NCBI GenBank assembly: GCA_900752425.1
Contig: CAADVE010000165.1
Coordinates: 1-10,309 of the forward strand
Direction of reading: 5' to 3'
Length of the DNA: 10,309 nucleotides
DNA from: an uncultured Collinsella sp.
Lineage (GTDB): Bacteria; Actinomycetota; Coriobacteriia; Coriobacteriales; Coriobacteriaceae
Below the pieces are notes generated by a model. The model was not told the origin of the DNA and ran no database searches. It saw only the letters and a list, made by a program, of their open reading frames with translations. Both the position numbers and the translations under genes were made by a program. Each line of letters begins with the position of its first letter. Positions within the stretch are counted from its first letter, which is position 1. Of the stretch, positions 8,454-10,309 are shown piece by piece.

Positions 8454-8927
8454 CTAGGAGCGCGTCTCCATCTTGGCGTGGCACTTGGGGCAGGTGACGC
8501 GAATCTTGCCCTTGCCCTTGGGAACGGAGAGCATCTGGCCGCAGTTGGGGCACTTGAGATAGGCTGTGGTCTTGCGGCCCTTCCACATCTTCTTGGCTGT
8601 GCGCTTGGCACGTTCAAAGTCTTCCTTGCTAGTACCGGCTGCGCGCGAGGCGTTGGCCGCTGCAGCTCCGCCGCCCAAGCTAGCTACAAACTTGCCCAAG
8701 CCGGGTACGTTTGCAGTCGCGGCGACAAAGGCCTCGTTCTCCTTGCGACGTGCGTCGATATTTTTGGACAGGCCGCGCAGCACGCCAATCACGATTACGG
8801 CGATGGCAATCCAGCTGAGCCACTGGATGCGGGCTATCGATCCGATCATCGCGATGACGATGCCGGCAAAACCCATCACGATGGTGAGCTCGTCGGCGCC
8901 ATTGCGACCCTTCATAAAGTCATTCAT
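8454..8927 (-). CDS. Small membrane protein with C-terminal zinc ribbon, unknown function
   Basis: The product has 157 residues from ATG 8927. An in-frame ATG at 8957 is possible, but the shorter start has AAAGG upstream and leads directly into the hydrophobic region. Two membrane helices lie at about 14-31 and 35-53, separated by a short RIQW turn. A basic, alanine-rich linker follows. A zinc ribbon ends the chain, with CPNC (Cys126, Cys129) and CPKC (Cys146, Cys149) spaced by 16 residues. The layout suggests a membrane-anchored protein with the ribbon in the cytoplasm. Proteins of this shape are common and uncharacterised in Firmicutes and Actinobacteria, so no function is assigned. It is downstream of csoR on the same strand, but the 146-base gap with a palindromic element argues against a tight operon. 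Confidence 0.85.
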   Translation of the reverse strand: MNDFMKGRNGADELTIVMGFAGIVIAMIGSIARIQWLSWIAIAVIVIGVLRGLSKNIDARRKENEAFVAATANVPGLGKFVASLGGGAAAANASRAAGTSKEDFERAKRTAKKMWKGRKTTAYLKCPNCGQMLSVPKGKGKIRVTCPKCHAKMETRS

Positions 8928-8982
8928 GCAAATTGCCTTTCGTTCGATATGCTGCACGCCTTTATACCCGATTTAGAGCAAG

Positions 8983-9029
8983 GGGGACAGGTTAATCTGC
9001 ACCAATGTGGTGCAAACATACCTGTCCCC
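8983..9029. repeat. Nested palindrome (cruciform-like) upstream of the zinc-ribbon gene
   Basis: An outer stem GGGGACAGGT (8983-8992) pairs perfectly with ACCTGTCCCC (9020-9029). A perfect inner stem TGCACCA/TGGTGCA (8998-9004 and 9008-9014) has a three-base loop. A degenerate half copy follows at 9043-9062: GGTGCAAAGAAGTCTGTCCC resembles the right half (GGTGCAAACATACCTGTCCC) with a few changes. It lacks a T-run on either strand, so a REP-type element or a protein site fits better than a terminator. Confidence 0.75.
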
Positions 9030-9073
9030 GGAACACCAAGACGGTGCAAAGAAGTCTGTCCCTAATGCCCCAG

Positions 9074-9346
9074 TTACTTGGAGAGCTTGTCGACGACGCG
9101 TTCGATCTCGGCGAGCTTGGCAGCTTTGAGGTCTTCGTCGCCCGATTCGATTGCCGAAGTCACGCAGCCCTCGATATGCGCTTTGAGCACGTCGGCATTA
9201 ATGCGCGCGAGGAGCGCCTGTGTGGCCATGAGCTGCGTGGAAATATCGACGCAGTAACGGTCCTCCTCGACCATCCGCAAGATGCCGTCGATCTGGCCGC
9301 GTGCCGTCTTGAGCATGCGGGTCACCGATTTATGGTCTGCCATCAT
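9074..9346 (-). CDS. csoR: CsoR-type copper-sensing transcriptional repressor
   Basis: This 90-residue all-helical repressor belongs to the CsoR/RcnR/FrmR family, whose members bind DNA as tetramers and let go when metal binds. The family start HKSVTRMLKTARGQIDGI is followed by YCVDI with Cys32. The segment HIEGC gives His57 and Cys61. Cys-His-Cys at these positions is the Cu(I) site of CsoR, whereas RcnR and FrmR differ at them. Tyr31 just before the first Cys matches the outer-shell Tyr of the M. tuberculosis protein; the matching outer-shell Glu near the C-terminus was not found. The first of two adjacent ATG codons is chosen because GAGG lies seven bases upstream. The neighbours copZ and copA are expected targets, and no operator could be picked with confidence. 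Confidence 0.9.
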   Translation of the reverse strand: MMADHKSVTRMLKTARGQIDGILRMVEEDRYCVDISTQLMATQALLARINADVLKAHIEGCVTSAIESGDEDLKAAKLAEIERVVDKLSK

Positions 9347-9385
9347 GGCGGGTCCTCGTTTCTGGTCAATCCTTCAAATGCCTCA

Positions 9386-9465
9386 CCCTCAGTTGCGGTG
9401 AAATAGTTCCTGATTGAAGGCTTAAAGCGTTTAAACCGGAACTATTTCACCGCAACTTCTGAGGG
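9386..9465. repeat. Long inverted repeat between copZ and csoR
   Basis: Perfect 19-base arms pair GTTGCGGTGAAATAGTTCC (9392-9410) with its complement at 9438-9456. Beyond a three-base insertion (TTC, 9457-9459) the stem continues with CCCTCA (9386-9391) and TGAGGG (9460-9465). The loop contains a second near-palindrome (9419-9426 with 9430-9437, seven of eight pairs). It lies after the copZ stop and before csoR on the minus strand. There is no T-run, so it may be a mobile palindrome (REP or MITE-like) or a transcript-stabilising hairpin. Confidence 0.85.
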
Positions 9466-9502
9466 GCTGGTTGGGCGGCGGTGTCTGTTGGTGCCGCAGC
9501 TG

Positions 9503-9724
9503 CTACGCGGCGGTCACGGACAGGGCGTGGAACTTCTCGCCCGCTCCCTCGACGGCGGCGGCGAGCTGCTCGGCGGTCACGGTGTCGGCGCACTTCACCT
9601 GGACGGTCTGGGTCTCGTGGTCGGCATCGGCGTCGGTCACGCCAGCAACGTTGAGCAGTGTCGTCTCGACAGTAGCGTCGCAGTGGCCGCACATGAGGCC
9701 GGAAGTCTTGATTGTGTAACGCAT
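9503..9724 (-). CDS. copZ: Copper chaperone, heavy-metal-associated (HMA) domain
   Basis: A single HMA domain of 73 residues should bind Cu(I) in the cytoplasm and hand it to the CopA ATPase or to CsoR. The metal loop is MCGHC with Cys12 and Cys15, a variant of the usual GMTCxHC in which the Thr is lost (GLMCGHC). The order beta strand, metal loop, helix, then VAGVTDADADHETQTVQV and a second helix fits the ferredoxin-like fold. The start has AAGGAG seven bases upstream. It follows copA on the same strand after about 150 bases. The distance and the intervening hairpin suggest separate or attenuated transcription. The symbol is by family and context. Confidence 0.9.
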   Translation of the reverse strand: MRYTIKTSGLMCGHCDATVETTLLNVAGVTDADADHETQTVQVKCADTVTAEQLAAAVEGAGEKFHALSVTAA

Positions 9725-9791
9725 GGGTGTACTCCTTATCGATTGAGAATATCTGACAGTTTAGTCGTGAACAGCGTCATCTTAAAGGTGT

Positions 9792-9881
9792 GCTGAGGTG
9801 CCCGAGATTGCCCCGAAAGAGGAGCGAAGCGTACTTGGGTACGCGAGCGACGGTTTGAGGGGCAAGGTCGGGTGCTTCAGC
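9792..9881. repeat. 90-base inverted repeat that contains the copA stop codon
   Basis: The arms 9792-9814 and 9859-9881 pair at nearly all of 23 positions when G-T pairs are allowed; the core is CCCGAGATTGCCCC against GGGGCAAGGTCGGG. A second stem, GCGTAC/GTACGC (9829-9834 and 9839-9844), caps it with a TTGG loop. The copA stop TGA lies within the outer arm. On the copA transcript this would be a long hairpin right at the end of translation. There is no T-run, so any effect would be on RNA stability or attenuation toward copZ. Confidence 0.8.
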
Positions 9882-10309
9882 GCGCCGTCTTGGGCTTAAA
9901 GGATTTTAAGCGCAGCGCATTGCTTACGACGCAGACACTCGACAGGCTCATGGCCGCGGAGCCAAACATCGGCGAGAGCTGCCAACCGGTGAGGGGGAAG
10001 ACCACGCCCGCCGCCAGCGGAATGCCGATGCCGTTGTAGAACAGCGCCCAGAACAGGTCCTGCTTGATGTTGCGAATTGTGGCGCGCGACAGCTCGATGG
10101 CACGGGCGACGTCCATGAGGTCGCTGCGCATGAGAACCACATCTGCCCCTTCTTTGGCGATGTCGGCGCCGGTACCGATGGCAAGGCCCACGTCGGCGCG
10201 CGCCAGGGCGGGGGAGTCGTTGATGCCGTCGCCCACCATGGCGACCTTGCTGCTCGCATCCTGCAGCTCGCGCACGTGGCGTTCCTTGTCGGCGGGGAGG
10301 ACGTCGGCG
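9877..10309 (-). CDS. copA: Cu+-exporting P1B-type ATPase, C-terminal end (N-terminus beyond window)
   Basis: The frame is open to the window edge, so only the last 143 or so residues are visible; full-length relatives have 700-800. The visible part starts in the P-domain with ADVLPADKERHVRELQ, followed by the hinge motif MVGDGINDSPALA (Asp at 10228-10230) and AIGTGADIAKEGADVVL. The last two membrane helices carry the Cu(I)-ATPase signatures: YN in FWALFYNGIG and MxxSS in MSLSS. These residues form part of the Cu(I) transport site in family members, which supports copper over zinc or cadmium. It ends in TGA inside a palindromic element. With copZ and csoR downstream on the same strand it forms a copper homeostasis cluster, probably repressed by CsoR. 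Confidence 0.95.
   Translation of the reverse strand, partial: ADVLPADKERHVRELQDASSKVAMVGDGINDSPALARADVGLAIGTGADIAKEGADVVLMRSDLMDVARAIELSRATIRNIKQDLFWALFYNGIGIPLAAGVVFPLTGWQLSPMFGSAAMSLSSVCVVSNALRLKSFKPKTAR

Overview
The window looks like chromosomal DNA of a high-GC, low-complexity-intergenic gut actinobacterium, most likely Collinsella or a close relative in the Coriobacteriia. That placement is inference from codon use, from the two-domain AbiEi-like/DUF559-like protein, and from the many palindromic intergenic elements. No rRNA or other taxonomic marker is present.

Layout. Positions 1-4348 (+) hold the glutamate synthase pair: the C-terminal two-thirds of gltB (cut by the window start) and complete gltD, overlapping in translation signals and closed by a strong terminator (4360-4401). 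A gene-free stretch of about 320 bases follows. Then comes a soluble protein of unknown function (4720-5427, +).

Positions 5464-6841 are the most unusual part. A gene for an AbiEi-like DNA-binding region joined to a DUF559/Vsr-like nuclease domain is split by one in-frame TGA. On both sides it is flanked by direct repeats of 137 and 136 bases. Each repeat is made of two long-looped inverted repeats around a small central hairpin. Next is a metal-dependent amidohydrolase (6993-8363, +), which converges on a bidirectional terminator.

The rest is on the minus strand: a small two-helix membrane protein with a zinc ribbon (8454-8927), a CsoR-type copper-sensing repressor (9074-9346), a CopZ-type copper chaperone (9503-9724) and the C-terminal end of a CopA-type Cu+ exporting P-type ATPase (9877 to beyond the window end).

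How they work together. GltB and GltD form NADPH-dependent GOGAT for ammonia assimilation. CsoR, CopZ and CopA form a copper sensing, carrying and export set. The gaps around the copper genes each carry a different palindromic element, including one that contains the copA stop codon. The repeat-flanked, split nuclease gene is the best candidate for an undescribed element.
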